NCBI GenBank assembly: GCA_009731375.1
Contig: BJOX01000112.1
Coordinates: 783,377-812,272, forward strand
Length of the DNA: 28,896 nucleotides
Origin: Paulinella micropora
Taxonomy: Eukaryota > Cercozoa > Imbricatea > Euglyphida
Direction of reading: 5' to 3'
Each line of letters opens with the position of its first letter. Position 1 is the first letter of the stretch. Made by a program: the position numbers and the translations under genes. Positions 1-12,584 of this stretch are shown here, piece after piece. Below the pieces are notes generated by a model. It searched no databases, was not told the origin of the DNA, and saw nothing but the letters and a program-made list of their open reading frames with translations.

Positions 1-69
<69 letters not shown>

Positions 70-102
70 GTAGGTAGCTAGCTAGCTAGCTAGCTAGCTA
101 GC

Positions 103-202
<100 letters not shown>

Positions 203-270
203 CATTGTAACGCACACACTACCTGAACATACATACACGTACATACATACGTACACACACACACACACAC

Positions 271-307
<37 letters not shown>

Positions 308-358
308 TGTATACAAAGATTAACCAGCGACGTGGAGATTGTAACGCACACACTACCT

Positions 359-456
<98 letters not shown>

Positions 457-562
457 CATTGTAACGCACACACTACCTGAACATACATACACGTACANNN
501 NNNNNNNCAGATGCATACAAAGATTAACCAGCGACGTGGAGATTGTAACGCACACACTACCT

Positions 563-641
<79 letters not shown>

Positions 642-679
642 TAATAGATTAATAGATAGCTAGCTAGCTAGCAGCTAGC

Positions 680-734
<55 letters not shown>

Positions 735-766
735 CTAGATAGATAGATAGATAGATGAATAGATAA

Positions 767-880
<114 letters not shown>

Positions 881-929
881 GCCGGTCAGCAGCCAGCGAC
901 GTGGAGATTGTAACGCACACACTACCTGA
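881..929 (-). pseudogene. 5'-edge copy of SNF2 motif III exon
   Basis: The sequence matches the island at 1171-1219, with the same acceptor, the same [15 protein letters not shown] coding block, and the same switch into (TATC)n after the glycine codon. The two copies are 290 bp apart and share their flanks, so they are tandem duplicates. The older copies at 323-362 and 528-565 keep only the part up to RRW before diverging into a (TG)n-rich flank. Confidence 0.6.
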
Positions 930-953
930 TAGATAGATAGATAGGTAGGTAGG

Positions 954-1002
<49 letters not shown>

Positions 1003-1003
1003 G

Positions 1004-1044
<41 letters not shown>

Positions 1045-1089
1045 CTAGATAGATAGCTAGATAGATAGATAGCTAGATAGATAGATACC

Positions 1090-1170
<81 letters not shown>

Positions 1171-1219
1171 GCCGGTCAGCAGCCAGCGACGTGGAGATTG
1201 TAACGCACACACTACCTGA
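1171..1219 (-). pseudogene. 5'-edge copy of SNF2 motif III exon
   Basis: On the minus strand a TATCAG acceptor is followed by codons reading [15 protein letters not shown]. This is the SNF2 motif III block, normally RW-LTGTP. It joins in phase 0 to the end of the exon at 3144-3215 (SLQAQ, then VVCAL), which is the expected continuation. After the glycine codon the sequence turns straight into (TATC)n with no GT donor and without the expected TP residues. I therefore take it as a partial copy; the working exon should lie beyond the left edge of the window. Confidence 0.6.
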
Positions 1220-1243
1220 TAGATAGATAGATAGGTAGGTAGG

Positions 1244-1302
<59 letters not shown>

Positions 1303-1313
1303 GTAGGTAGGTA

Positions 1314-1517
1314 GATCAGATATCGCAAAGGAATGTAGCCCTTGCAAAGGAACGCAGTTTCACACCAAACAGCAATTTGTGTACTGTGCATGTGTCCGGG
1401 ATGGGAATCACGGGTCGACTGTGTTCTGGAAAAAAGAAGAGGAGGTAGTTCGTTGAAGAAAAAGGCAATCTAGGAATGGAGAGTGGGGTCTTGAGGAGGA
1501 TAAGGAAGAAGAGAAAG

Positions 1518-1518
<1 letters not shown>
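1314..1518 (-). mobile_element. Family A retrotransposon, solo 3' end
   Basis: About 200 bp match the 3' UTR of the family A element at 17482-17700: the AGGAATGTAG block, the CTGTGCATGTGTCCGGGATG block and the GGAATGGAGAGTGGGG block. In the sense direction (minus) its 3' end runs into (TAGG/TATC)n. Its 5' end is cut inside (GATA)n. It is a 5'-truncated, non-coding insertion. Confidence 0.85.
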
Positions 1519-1574
<56 letters not shown>

Positions 1575-1577
1575 TAC

Positions 1578-1728
1578 GAGATATCGCAAAAGGATTGTAG
1601 TCCTTGCAAAGGAAAGAAGTTTCAGATCAAACAGCAATTTGTGTACTGTGCATGTGTTCGGGATGGGAATCACGGGTAGACTGTGTTCTGGAAAAAATAA
1701 GACTATATTCCTTTTGCAATATCTCATC
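1578..1728 (-). mobile_element. Family A solo 3' end with an inverted 3' tip
   Basis: Positions 1578-1696 are a shorter family A 3' end on the minus strand. At 1701-1728 the last 28 bp of the element recur in the opposite orientation, so the piece is bounded by inverted copies of its own 3' terminus. On the right side the inverted tip is followed by (GATA)n in the plus direction, the reverse of every other copy in the window. Confidence 0.8.
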
Positions 1729-1817
<89 letters not shown>

Positions 1818-1820
<3 letters not shown>

Positions 1821-2266
1821 GAGATATCGACTAATGTCAGAAAAAAGGAGCTTCTGATTTCGTCAACCAAGGAAGTCTGTGGGTAAAGTATTAACCCGAT
1901 GCCCAGCTAAGCCGTGATGTTTGCACGGAAGGGACTGATACAGGCGATACCAAAGNNNNNNNNNNNNNNNNNNNNNNNNNNNNNNNNNNNNNNNNNNNNN
2001 NNNNNNNNNNNNNNNNNNNNNNNNNNNNNNNNNNNNNNNNNNNNNNNNNNNNNNNNNNNNNNNNNNNNNNNNNNNNNNNNNNNNNNNNNNNNNGACAGTC
2101 TAGTATAAACCGACAGAGCACTGTGGGTTTTATTCCGGGCTCAACAAGCGAGAAAGGGCACCCTGAGGGAACAGGATTGTGCTTCCCGTCGCTATTTCGG
2201 CATGTGACTTATGGGCGTATGGCTAGGCGCACATAAGGCACCCCACCACGGGCCCAGCACACCCAC

Positions 2267-2268
<2 letters not shown>
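1818..2268 (-). mobile_element. Family B element (unclassified, TATC-tailed)
   Basis: This non-repeat island is bounded on both sides by (GATA)n and holds a 138-N gap at 1956-2093. Its first 12 bases (GATGAGATATCG) are the same 3' terminus as family A, but the rest, beginning ACTAATGTCAGAAAAAAGG, is unrelated to family A. A second copy of its first 40 bp lies at 6317-6361. It is probably a retroelement 3' end on the minus strand, either a different non-LTR family or a non-autonomous one borrowing the family A terminus. I recognise no coding domain. Confidence 0.6.
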
Positions 2269-2346
<78 letters not shown>

Positions 2347-2359
2347 CAGATAGACAGAC

Positions 2360-2437
<78 letters not shown>

Positions 2438-2444
2438 ATAGAGA
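2269..2444. repeat. (GATA)n microsatellite
   Basis: An almost uninterrupted GATA array with a few GACA units, inside the intron downstream of the SNF2 motif II exon. Confidence 0.95.
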
Positions 2445-3063
2445 CATGCATACACACATACACATATACACAACCTGCGCTTGTAACGACTTGATGTCTT
2501 TGATGTATTGATGGCTTTTGTCGACACATATATGTACATACATACGCACATACATACGCACATACATACGTACATGCATACGTACATACATACATACATA
2601 CATACATACATACATACATAAATACACAAGCTGCAATTGCAATAAGTTTGTTTTTTTTTATGGTGTCGTTTATTACATACATATACATATACACAACCTG
2701 CGCTTGTAACGACTTTGTATCTTTGATGTAGTGATGGCTTTCGTCCAGCATACATACATACATACATACATACACAAACTGCAATTGCAATAAGTTTTTT
2801 TTATTTTTTTAATGGTGTCGTTTATTACATACAAATACATTTACATAACCTGCGCTTGTAACGACTTTGTATCTTTGATGTAGTGATGGCTTTCGTCATA
2901 CATACATACATACATACATACATACATACATACATACATACATACGTACGTACTACATACATACATACATACATACATACATACATACATACATACATAC
3001 ATACATACACAAGCTGCAATTGCAATAAGTTTGTTTCTTTGATGGTGTCGTTTATTATATACA

Positions 3064-3099
<36 letters not shown>

Positions 3100-3100
3100 C

Positions 3101-3132
<32 letters not shown>

Positions 3133-3143
3133 GTATATATAAC
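2445..3143 (-). repeat. Tandem copies of the donor-side half of the SNF2 motif II exon
   Basis: Three islands, near 2467-2524, 2694-2751 and 2848-2900, repeat the donor half of the exon at 3144-3215 (minus-strand [16 protein letters not shown] followed by GTT). They also carry a shared intron block with TGCAATTGCAATAAGTTT and TGGTGTCGTTTATTA, and are separated by (CATA)n. The copy at 2467-2524 is the most diverged. The array lies in the intron immediately downstream of the real exon. Between the copies there is only CATA and TA microsatellite. Confidence 0.85.
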
Positions 3144-3215
3144 CTGCGCTTGTAACGACTTTGTATCTTTGATGTAGTGATGGCTTTCGTCCAGCACGAT
3201 GCGATGCCATATAAC
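3144..3215 (-). CDS. SNF2-family ATPase, exon with motif II (DESH)
   Basis: Twenty-four codons read [16 protein letters not shown] and then [18 protein letters not shown] is the Walker B / motif II signature of SNF2-family DNA translocases of the Rad5/Rad16/SHPRH type; its acidic residues coordinate Mg2+ for ATP hydrolysis. The exon has a TACAG acceptor and a CAG|GTTATA donor, is 72 bp long and is in phase 0 at both ends. It joins in frame to NLHK of the exon at 5488-5575; K followed by V-x-W is what the family shows. It is the only complete one of about ten copies of this segment between 2467 and 4550. The intron downstream is at least 1.9 kb. The family is secure, the subfamily is not. Confidence 0.8.
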
Positions 3216-4560
<1,345 letters not shown>

Positions 4561-4758
4561 AGAGATAGGTAAGTAGGTAGGTAGGTAGGTAGGTAGGTAG
4601 GTAGGTAGGTAGGTAGGTAGGTTGATAGATAGATCGATTAGCATTAGTAGGCAGCTAAGTAGGTAGCTAGGTAAGAGAGATAATATAGGAGAGATAAATA
4701 TGATAGATACTGCCTAGCTTGTGCAGGTTGGAGTCCCAACCAAGTGTAAAGTAAGCAA

Positions 4759-4824
<66 letters not shown>

Positions 4825-4857
4825 GGATGGATGGATGGATGGATAGATGGATGGATG

Positions 4858-4922
<65 letters not shown>

Positions 4923-4985
4923 GTAGGTAGATAGGTAGATAGATGGATAGATAGATGGATAGATAAATAGATGGATGGATGGATG

Positions 4986-5025
<40 letters not shown>

Positions 5026-5037
5026 CATGGATAGATG

Positions 5038-5083
<46 letters not shown>

Positions 5084-5178
5084 CAGATAGATAGATAGAT
5101 AGAAGAGAAATCATGTAGGAGAGATAAATATGATAGAAATAATGTGGAGGTTGGAGTCCCAACCAACATAGATCGCAG

Positions 5179-5221
<43 letters not shown>

Positions 5222-5384
5222 TGGATGTGTGATACTTTGCGTAGGTTGGAGTCTCGTCCCATTGACCGCAGCCAAGTGTAGGTGGTCAGCAAAAGAGATA
5301 CGATAGATAGGTAGATAGGTATAGGTCGGTAGGTAGGTAGGTAGGTAGGTAGGGAGGTAGGTGGGTAGGTAGGTAGGTAGGTGG

Positions 5385-5437
<53 letters not shown>

Positions 5438-5487
5438 TAGAGAGAGATAGAGAGAGAGAGAGAGATATACACATGGATGTGTGATAC
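4561..5487 (-). repeat. Mixed microsatellites with donor-side copies of the motif Ib exon
   Basis: The region holds (GTAG)n at 4566-4623 and 5307-5385, GATA/GATG at 4760-5102, and (GA)n at 5181-5219 and 5386-5465. Three islands, near 4722-4758, 5146-5183 and 5222-5306, are copies of the donor half of the exon at 5488-5575. The one at 5222-5306 preserves [17 protein letters not shown] and the GTATCACAC donor flank; the other two are diverged. All lie downstream of the real exon. Confidence 0.8.
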
Positions 5488-5575
5488 TTTGTGTAGGTTG
5501 GAGTCTCGTCCCATTGACCGCAGCCAAGTGTAGGTGGTCAGCAAAATGTCACAGTTTTGCATCTGATGAATCGAC
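5488..5575 (-). CDS. SNF2-family ATPase, exon with motif Ib
   Basis: The exon starts after a TTACAG acceptor with one base, then 29 codons: [18 protein letters not shown] followed by [11 protein letters not shown], and ends at [20 protein letters not shown] is the SNF2 motif Ib block (D-I/V-x-x-TTY), part of the first RecA-like lobe that contacts the DNA backbone. The two bases AG left by the exon at 6446-6492 plus the leading G make an arginine codon, so the frame is kept. At the other end the phase is 0, matching 3215-3144. A (TA)n tract abuts the acceptor. Length and motif spacing are normal for the family. Confidence 0.78.
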
Positions 5576-5580
5576 CTGTA

Positions 5581-5945
<365 letters not shown>

Positions 5946-6040
5946 TTCTAATATCCTATAATGGGTTTCGGGAAAGCATCCAAATAATTTGGACCGTTTC
6001 CCACCAGTCTATGTTTTGGTGGGAGGGAGGTGGGAAGGTA
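5946..6040. other. Unrecognised non-repeat island
   Basis: About 95 bp of ordinary-complexity sequence lie between (GAA)n and (GTAG)n, inside the intron between the exons at 6446-6492 and 5488-5575. I tested it as a further minus-strand exon. It has a possible AG acceptor (CATAG), but no GT donor that would keep the frame, and its translations do not look like SNF2. Function unknown. Confidence 0.5.
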
Positions 6041-6142
6041 TATACGTAGGCAGGCAAGCAAGTAGGTAGGTAGGTAGGTAGGTAGGTAGGTAGGTAGGTA
6101 GATAGATCGACAGACAGACAGATAGACAGAGAAATAGATAGT

Positions 6143-6182
<40 letters not shown>

Positions 6183-6231
6183 CAAATAGAGAGATAGATA
6201 GATAGATAGATAGATAGACAGATGGACAGAC

Positions 6232-6278
<47 letters not shown>

Positions 6279-6364
6279 CAGATAGATAGACAGATAGATA
6301 GACAGACAGATGGATGGATGAAATATCGACTAATGTCAGAAAAAAGGAGCTTCTGATTTCGATG

Positions 6365-6439
<75 letters not shown>

Positions 6440-6445
6440 TAATAC
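6041..6445. repeat. GTAG/GATA/GACA microsatellite with a family B fragment
   Basis: A GTAG array is followed by GATA with GACA variants. Positions 6317-6361 match the first 40 bp of the family B element at 1818-2268 (GATGAAATATCG, then ACTAATGTCAG), set in GATA on both sides. In the minus sense it again ends in (TATC/CATC)n. Confidence 0.85.
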
Positions 6446-6492
6446 CTTTCTTTCGGTTTACTCTGGTCCAACCCACTCCCCATAACTAGAAT
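6446..6492 (-). CDS. SNF2-family ATPase, small exon after motif Ia
   Basis: A TTTAG acceptor is followed by 15 codons reading [15 protein letters not shown] plus two bases, ending at AG|GTATTA. After PYK of the exon at 7175-7220 this gives PYKILVMGSG. That fits the strand of the first RecA-like lobe that in SNF2 proteins reads L-K-V-L-V-Y-x-G, between motifs Ia and Ib. Phase is 0 at the start and 2 at the end, matching both neighbours. At 47 bp it is too short to prove alone; its support is the phase, the splice sites and the position. It lies between (CATA)n and (GATA)n. Confidence 0.62.
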
Positions 6493-7135
6493 CTAAATAC
6501 ACATACATAAATACATACACACACATACATGAATACATACATACATACATACATACATACATACATACACACACACATGAATACATACATACATGCATAG
6601 ATACATACATACATACATACATACATACATACATACAATCATACATAAATACATACATAAATACATACACACACATACATGAATAAATACATACATACAT
6701 ACATACAAACACATACACACGCATACATGAATACATACATAACTACATACATACATACATACATACATACATACATACATACATACATACACACATACAT
6801 GAATACATACATGAATACATACATGAATACATACATACATACATACATACACACACACACATACACACACATACACACACATACATGAATACATACATAC
6901 ATAGATACATACATACATACATACATACACATACACACACATACATGAATACATACATGAATACATACATACATACATACATACATACATACATACATAC
7001 ACGCACATACATGAATACATACATGAATACATACATACGTACATACATACGTACATACATACATACATACATGCATACATACATACATACATACATACAT
7101 ACATACATACATACATACATACGTAAGTACGTACA

Positions 7136-7166
<31 letters not shown>

Positions 7167-7174
7167 GTATATAC
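6493..7174. repeat. (CATA)n microsatellite
   Basis: A CATA/CACA/GAATACATA array of about 680 bp fills the intron between the exons at 7175-7220 and 6446-6492. No other sequence is present in it. Confidence 0.95.
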
Positions 7175-7220
7175 CTTATATGGGCAGGTGACACGCTTGT
7201 GCAATTCGTTCTGCCATTGA
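7175..7220 (-). CDS. SNF2-family ATPase, small exon completing motif Ia
   Basis: After a TATCTAG acceptor come one base (T) and 15 codons reading QWQNELHKRVTCPYK, ending at AAG|GTATAT. The GG left by the exon at 10793-10866 plus this T makes glycine, so the joined text is SSLLGQWQNELHK. That is the classical end of SNF2 motif Ia (S-L-L-x-Q-W-x-x-E-L). The acceptor is formed directly by the edge of the GATA array and the donor opens into (CATA)n. The perfect fit of phase and motif across a 3.6 kb intron with two retroelements in it is strong evidence that the gene is real. Confidence 0.7.
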
Positions 7221-7228
7221 CTAGATAC

Positions 7229-7285
<57 letters not shown>

Positions 7286-7287
<2 letters not shown>

Positions 7288-7919
7288 TGTTTGGTCTATC
7301 AGCTCTGCATATCCGAAGACATAGGCATCCATTCCACCCTGCCGCCAATCAGCGACTGGGTAGCGGGCTGGGAATGGGCACTAGGCCCCGGATTTGTGCA
7401 GTCTGACGGTTCTAGGACCCTCCCTGGCTAGAGGGCCGTAGAACCAACCCAGACACGTGTCCGTGATCACGTGCCCCGCCAAGGCTCGGGCCCGAGGGGT
7501 ACACCAACCCTCGAGCTTCATCCAAGGCGACCACTTTCGCGGCGGCCGGACTATACCTTAAGATCTCCCTGCTTATGTGCCTACCCGCACACAGGAAGAT
7601 CCCACTCCCGTCTAGTCTCTGAACCTTTCCCATTTGTCAGGACACCACTGGGTAGTGGCGACGGAGGACTACCGGGCCAGCTGCAGCGGTGACATAAGTG
7701 GGCCGACGTCGAGAGNNNNNNNNNNCTGACAGAAGTGGGCCGACGTCGAGAGTAGTGGCCATTTGCCATAGCCACTGGTCACTAAACTCACGTCGGGACA
7801 CCAAGTCAGTCCAAGGCAGCCAATCAGAGGTAGTCGTACCGAGTAGGAGCCATGCGCGGGGTTGGCCTGACAAGAAGGGACTTGGCTGCGGGTTACCCAT
7901 TATTCCCTGCGTGGCCATA
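7286..7919 (-). mobile_element. Family C element body (TATC-tailed)
   Basis: This GC-rich, non-repetitive block has a left end matching 14247-14376 and 3242-3319; in the minus sense it runs into (TATC)n. The body continues to 7919, where a 302-N gap starts. A minus-strand reading frame is open for much of 7637-7919 (for example the segment MGNPQPSPFLSGQPR), but I recognise no domain. A 10-N gap at 7716-7725 is flanked by two near-identical 25-bp blocks (AAGTGGGCCGACGTCGAGAG), suggesting an unmerged contig overlap. It is probably the 3' region of another non-LTR retrotransposon. Confidence 0.55.
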
Positions 7920-8221
7920 NNNNNNNNNNNNNNNNNNNNNNNNNNNNNNNNNNNNNNNNNNNNNNNNNNNNNNNNNNNNNNNNNNNNNNNNNNNNNNNNN
8001 NNNNNNNNNNNNNNNNNNNNNNNNNNNNNNNNNNNNNNNNNNNNNNNNNNNNNNNNNNNNNNNNNNNNNNNNNNNNNNNNNNNNNNNNNNNNNNNNNNNN
8101 NNNNNNNNNNNNNNNNNNNNNNNNNNNNNNNNNNNNNNNNNNNNNNNNNNNNNNNNNNNNNNNNNNNNNNNNNNNNNNNNNNNNNNNNNNNNNNNNNNNN
8201 NNNNNNNNNNNNNNNNNNNNN
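7920..8221. other. Assembly gap
   Basis: A run of 302 N separates the family C body from the family A copy. The 3' terminus of the family A copy begins at the first base after the gap, so its tail cannot be seen. Confidence 0.95.
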
Positions 8222-10544
8222 TGAGATGTCGCAAAAGGAATGTAGTCCTTGCAAAGGAACGCTGTTTCACATCAAACAGTAATTTGTGTACTGTGCATGT
8301 GTCCGGGATGGGAATCACGGGTAGACTGTGTTCTGGAAAAAAGAAGAGGAGGACGTTGAAGAAAAAGGCAATCTAGGAATGGAGAGTGGGGAGGATAAGG
8401 AAGAAGAGNNNNNNNNNNAAGCTTGGGCAAGCTACAATGATGACATTGTATAAGGCCTAAACCCCCGCAGGGACCTAGCCCGGGCTATGCAACACTGGAC
8501 GGCTATGACGGAATGCAGTCACCGATACGGACTAGAGGAAGATTAGTCCAATTTTTGACTGCACAGGAGCGATAGATCGCAAAAGAGCAACGAGCTACGC
8601 AGGAGGATAGCTTGAAGCAAAGGGATTTGGATTGGGGATGGGAAAAACCCAAGGCGCGGAAACATCGATGAACAGAGAACGATACCATGCCGCGAGCCCC
8701 GCATTCGATTGGTCGAAGGTGGCAGGTCCATCCGTTGTCCTCGATTTGAGATTTGAGCTCATTGTATCGGCTGGTCTTGTAGGCTCGTGCGTCAAGGATG
8801 TTTTCCTCGACCGGGCACGTGAGTTCGATCAGTATACACTTCTTGGTAGACAACGACCAGACAACAAATATCGGGGCGGAGGTCAGTGACATAGATGTGG
8901 ACAGGAAAGGCTTGCTCAGAACCGGTGTATTGGGTTTGGAGCTGCCAATCGTTTGCGGTGTCGAGCTAGGCTTCTGCTCGCCCTCTTTCACAAACATAGA
9001 CTTTGATTCATTTTGGTCTACAGGGGAGCGTTTGTTATGGCTCTCCATGTGTTTTTGAAGGGGAGCTTCAATAGTGCAGAGCACAGAGTCATGACGCCAG
9101 GTATAACGGCCTTGTTTGAGGGCAACATGGCAACCGGAGAGGATGTGACATAAATGTGCTTGACCAGAACAGAGAGCACACTTGTTGTTGGGAATGATTC
9201 CCCACAGACGTCTAAGGTCGGGGGTAATAACCGAGTTTGTGCTTGCGTTGATGACCCAAGAGATTAAACGGGGATTACGGGTTCCGATGGCGAGTCCAGG
9301 AGAGGTCAAAGGGGCATGCGTTCAAAACGAAGAAAGCACCCTTGCATGGCTTTGTCCATATCATGCACTGCGGTTGTCTCAAGTATTGTCTCAGCAGCTA
9401 ATTCTAAAATCCTGTCTTTGCGGTCTGTGATGGAATGTTCTTTTGGGTAGCGACCATGGCCAAGTCCGAGATGATCGGATTGGCCTCGATGTTTGAATTC
9501 AAAATCAACTTGTGCCTCAAGTTTTTCGAGCACAGGCTCTGGTTTCGATAGTTCGAAACGTTTCGTGTTTCGTCAGGTTCATCGCATAGATGGACGAGAG
9601 GTGTTTATCTGGGCAGTACTTCAGCATTTGAACACGGTTGATTTGAAGTCGCTGGTAAAAAGAGACGATGGACTGGAGCTGTAGACCGAATTTCGAGTGT
9701 GGGCGTAAAGGCAAGAGACCAGAGCTCTTTTGTAGATATTGGCCCATTTTTTGAGGAAGCGGGTCGCAATTTTCTCAAGGGTTTTGGCGAAAGATAAGCA
9801 GAGGTCATAAATGAGAAATGGCCAGGCAAGTGACTGGACAGCATAATGTTGGTAGAGCCAAAGTTTCATAAAACCATTGATCGAGCAGCTATCGATGGCT
9901 TGCATAGACAGAATGAACTTCTTTTGGATTTCTGCTCGTTGTTCGTTTTCGCTGAGGTCATGGTAGACAATCCATCCGAGGTCTTTGAAAGGCTTGTCAG
10001 CGAGTCAATTGGTTTGCCAGTAATAGTAAGGGCGGGGTCGAAAGGTGGGAACGAGATCGGCATTAATCGTTTGAGACCCTTGCGGTCATCGGCTTTAGTC
10101 CAATATTTGAAAGCAAGGCTTTTGCATTTGGGCGGTTTCGCGGCCATTGTTCTGGTCCATGTCAGAAATTTGTCTATCATGTTGATGGACGATTGACAGT
10201 GTTTCGTGGATCGCTGTGTAGTTTGAGGTTGTCAGCATAGGCAGCTTCGTGCACGATTATTTCATCCGTTAAGTTTTTGTGTTTGAAGTGGTATCCGTTG
10301 TTTTTGGTCAAGGATGATAGGAGGTCAAGTAGTAAATTGAAAACTATGTTGAAAAGGAGAGGAGAGATGAAGCATTCTTGAAAGACGCCCACAGCAAAAA
10401 CAAAGGGTTCTGACGACCATTCTTTCCCTTCGATTGTGGCTACCAAGAGTTCGTAATATAAGAAGATTATGCGTGCAAACATAGGGGGCACGTGGTACCA
10501 CCAGAGAGCAAACTGGATCAAGTTGTGATTTACGCTTCCAAAAG
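8222..10544 (-). mobile_element. Family A retrotransposon, decayed 5'-truncated copy
   Basis: The copy is alignable end to end with 17490-19880. Its 3' UTR is at 8222-8408, followed by a 10-N gap. Its 5' end is cut at CTTCCAAAAG and joins (GATA)n at 10545. It has many substitutions relative to the intact copy, so it is older. It sits in the 3.6 kb intron between the SNF2 exons at 10793-10866 and 7175-7220, in the same orientation as the gene. Confidence 0.9.
8503..10544 (-). pseudogene. Family A RT/endonuclease pseudogene
   Basis: Compared with the intact frame at 17797-21261, this copy is broken in several ways. YADD of the reverse transcriptase is YADN. The GVFQGCC motif is GVFQECF. Indels shift the frame between 9306 and 10200. 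A 28-bp deletion near 8970 shifts the frame, and a 1-bp insertion near 8865 restores it; the stretch between them is nonsense and the RPD motif of the endonuclease is lost, reading APIF. The CX2CX7HX4C knuckle is still readable. It cannot make an active protein. Confidence 0.88.
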
Positions 10545-10608
<64 letters not shown>

Positions 10609-10732
10609 GGATAGATAGATGGATGGATTGATCGATAGATGGATAGATGGATTGATGGATAGATGGATAGATAGATGGATTGATGGATTGATGGATAGAT
10701 GGATCGATCGATCAATAGATAGATAGATAGAG

Positions 10733-10791
<59 letters not shown>

Positions 10792-10792
10792 C
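10545..10792. repeat. GATA/GATG microsatellite
   Basis: GATA with GATG and GATC variants runs from the 5' truncation of the decayed family A copy to the donor of the motif Ia exon, whose GT is the first dinucleotide of the array on the minus strand. Confidence 0.95.
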
Positions 10793-10866
10793 CCGAGAAG
10801 GGAGGAAGGTGTAATGATCAGCGTCGCTCGAGAAAAAGGCATTTCTGACTTTCCGGTTTGTCGACT
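10793..10866 (-). CDS. SNF2-family ATPase, exon with motif Ia
   Basis: After a TTTTAG acceptor come 24 codons, [20 protein letters not shown] then SSLL, plus GG, ending at [20 protein letters not shown] is SNF2 motif Ia (T-L-I-I-x-P-x-S-L-L). The missing G-Q-W is supplied by the exon at 7175-7220 with matching phase. The start phase 0 matches the end of the exon at 12585-12750. The donor GTCTAT is weak and is already part of the TATC array, so a slightly different donor or a duplicated-edge copy remains possible. It is the only one of about seven copies that extends into the TLIITP part. Confidence 0.68.
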
Positions 10867-11515
10867 CTAAAATGCAGAAGTACGTACATAAATTCACACA
10901 CATAAGTACTTTTCTGGCCTGCCAACTCGACTTCTCGTGCTAACGTGCATAAATACATTCGTAAAGGAAACATACAAGCGCGAGAAAAAGGCATTTCTGT
11001 CTTTCGGGCCTGCCAACTCGATTTCTCATGCTAACATGCACGAAATGCATACATACATGACACATACAAGCGTGAGAAAAAGGCATTTCTGTCTTTCCGG
11101 CCTGTCGATTCGACTTCTCATGCTAACATGCACGAAATACGTACATACATGACACATACAAGCGTGAGAAAAAGGCATTTCTGTCTTTCCGGCCTGTCGA
11201 TTCGACTTCTCATGCTAACATGCACGAAATACGTACATAAATGACACATACAAGCGCGAGAAAAAGGCATTTCTGTCTTTCTGGCCTGCCAACTCGATTT
11301 CTCATGCTATCATGCATAAATACATAACATAAATGACACATACAAGTACGAGAAAAAGGCATTTCTGTCTCTCTATTTCTCGTGCTAACATACATGAATA
11401 AATAAATGACACATACAAGCGCGAGAAAAAACGCATTTCTGTCTTTTCGGCCTGTCGACTTGAAGTCTTAGGCTAAAATGCACAAAATACATAAATGGCA
11501 GATACAAGTAATCAT
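10867..11515 (-). repeat. Minisatellite of acceptor-side copies of the motif Ia exon
   Basis: About six to seven units of roughly 92 bp each contain GAGAAAAAGGCATTTCTGTC and a block beginning GGCCTG, then CTTCTCATGCTAACATGCA. The first block is the acceptor half of the exon at 10793-10866 (minus: GKSEMPFSR). The rest is intron flank. None of the units reaches the TLIITP codons. The array lies directly upstream of the real exon. Confidence 0.85.
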
Positions 11516-11550
11516 ACATGAAGCTAGATAATGTATTTAACAGGTAAAAC

Positions 11551-11552
11551 AT

Positions 11553-11601
<49 letters not shown>

Positions 11602-11619
11602 CTCTCTCTTTCTCTCTCA

Positions 11620-11675
<56 letters not shown>

Positions 11676-11693
11676 CTCTCTCTTTCTCTCTCA

Positions 11694-11740
<47 letters not shown>

Positions 11741-11759
11741 GGTCGGTGGGTGTGTCTCG

Positions 11760-11804
<45 letters not shown>
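11551..11804. repeat. (CT)n microsatellite
   Basis: CT repeats with CTTT interruptions and a short (GT)n. On the minus strand this is a purine-rich tract in the intron downstream of the motif I exon. Confidence 0.95.
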
Positions 11805-11806
<2 letters not shown>

Positions 11807-11851
11807 CCTCATAAACCTGGTAGTGGTGGCTAGAAGGGGGTGGATCGACGT

Positions 11852-11892
<41 letters not shown>

Positions 11893-12584
11893 NNNNNNNN
11901 NNNNNNNNNNNNNNNNNNNNNNNNNNNNNNNNNNNNNNNNNNNNNNNNNNNNNNNNNNNNNNNNNNNNNNNNNNNNNNNNNNNNNNNNNNNNNNNNNNNN
12001 NNNNNNNNNNNNNNNNNNNNNNNNNNNNNNNNNNNNNNNNNNNNNNNNNNNNNNNNNNNNNNNNNNNNNNNNNNNNNNNNNNNNNNNNNNNNNNNNNNNN
12101 NNNNNNNNNNNNNNNNNNNNNNNNNNNNNNNNNNNNNNNNNNNNNNNNNNNNNNNNNNNNNNNNNNNNNNNNNNNNNNNNNNNNNNNNNNNNNNNNNNNN
12201 NNNNNNNNNNNNNNNNNNNNNNNNNNNNNNNNNNNNNNNNNNNNNNNNNNNNNNNNNNNNNNNNNNNNNNNNNNNNNNNNNNNNNNNNNNNNNNNNNNNN
12301 NNNNNNNNNNNNNNNNNNNNNNNNNNNNNNNNNNNNNNNNNNNNNNNNNNNNNNNNNNNNNNNNNNNNNNNNNNNNNNNNNNNNNNNNNNNNNNNNNNNN
12401 NNNNNNNNNNNNNNNNNNNNNNNNNNNNNNNNNNNNNNNNNNNNNNNNNNNNNNNNNNNNNNNNNNNNNNNNNNNNNNNNNNNNNNNNNNNNNNNNNNNN
12501 NNNNNNNNNNNNNNNNNNNNNNNNNNNNNNNNNNNNNNNNNNNCCCCCCCCCCCCCCCCCCCCCCCCCTCTCTCTCTCATATAC
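11805..12584 (-). repeat. Donor-side copy of the motif I exon, C homopolymers and assembly gap
   Basis: Positions 11808-11856 repeat the donor end of the exon at 12585-12750 (minus: YVDPPPSSHHYQ followed by GTTTATGAG). A C homopolymer of at least 36 bases follows, then 651 N at 11893-12543, then another run of more than 20 C and (CT)n. The gap is probably caused by the G/C homopolymers. The copy lies downstream of the exon, as with the other donor-side copies. Confidence 0.75.

Noticed and set aside
498-507. Ten-N gaps (498, 7716, 8409, 15114, 16594) as real 10-bp unknowns
   Set aside because: They are of fixed size and lie at microsatellites, homopolymers or duplicated contig ends, so they are assembler placeholders. 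At 8409 about 40 bp are missing compared with the intact copy.
5946-6040. Extra SNF2 exon between 6446 and 5575
   Set aside because: An AG acceptor is possible but no GT donor keeps the frame, and the neighbouring exons already join in phase.
7286-7919. Family C as an exon of the SNF2 gene
   Set aside because: It occurs at three separate places, always with the same TATC-joined end, and its translations do not resemble the family. A mobile element fits better.
8632-9058. Plus-strand frames over the retrotransposon copies (also at 17926-19011 and the mirrored set at 24139-25224)
   Set aside because: They are shadows of the RT/endonuclease frame on the opposite strand.
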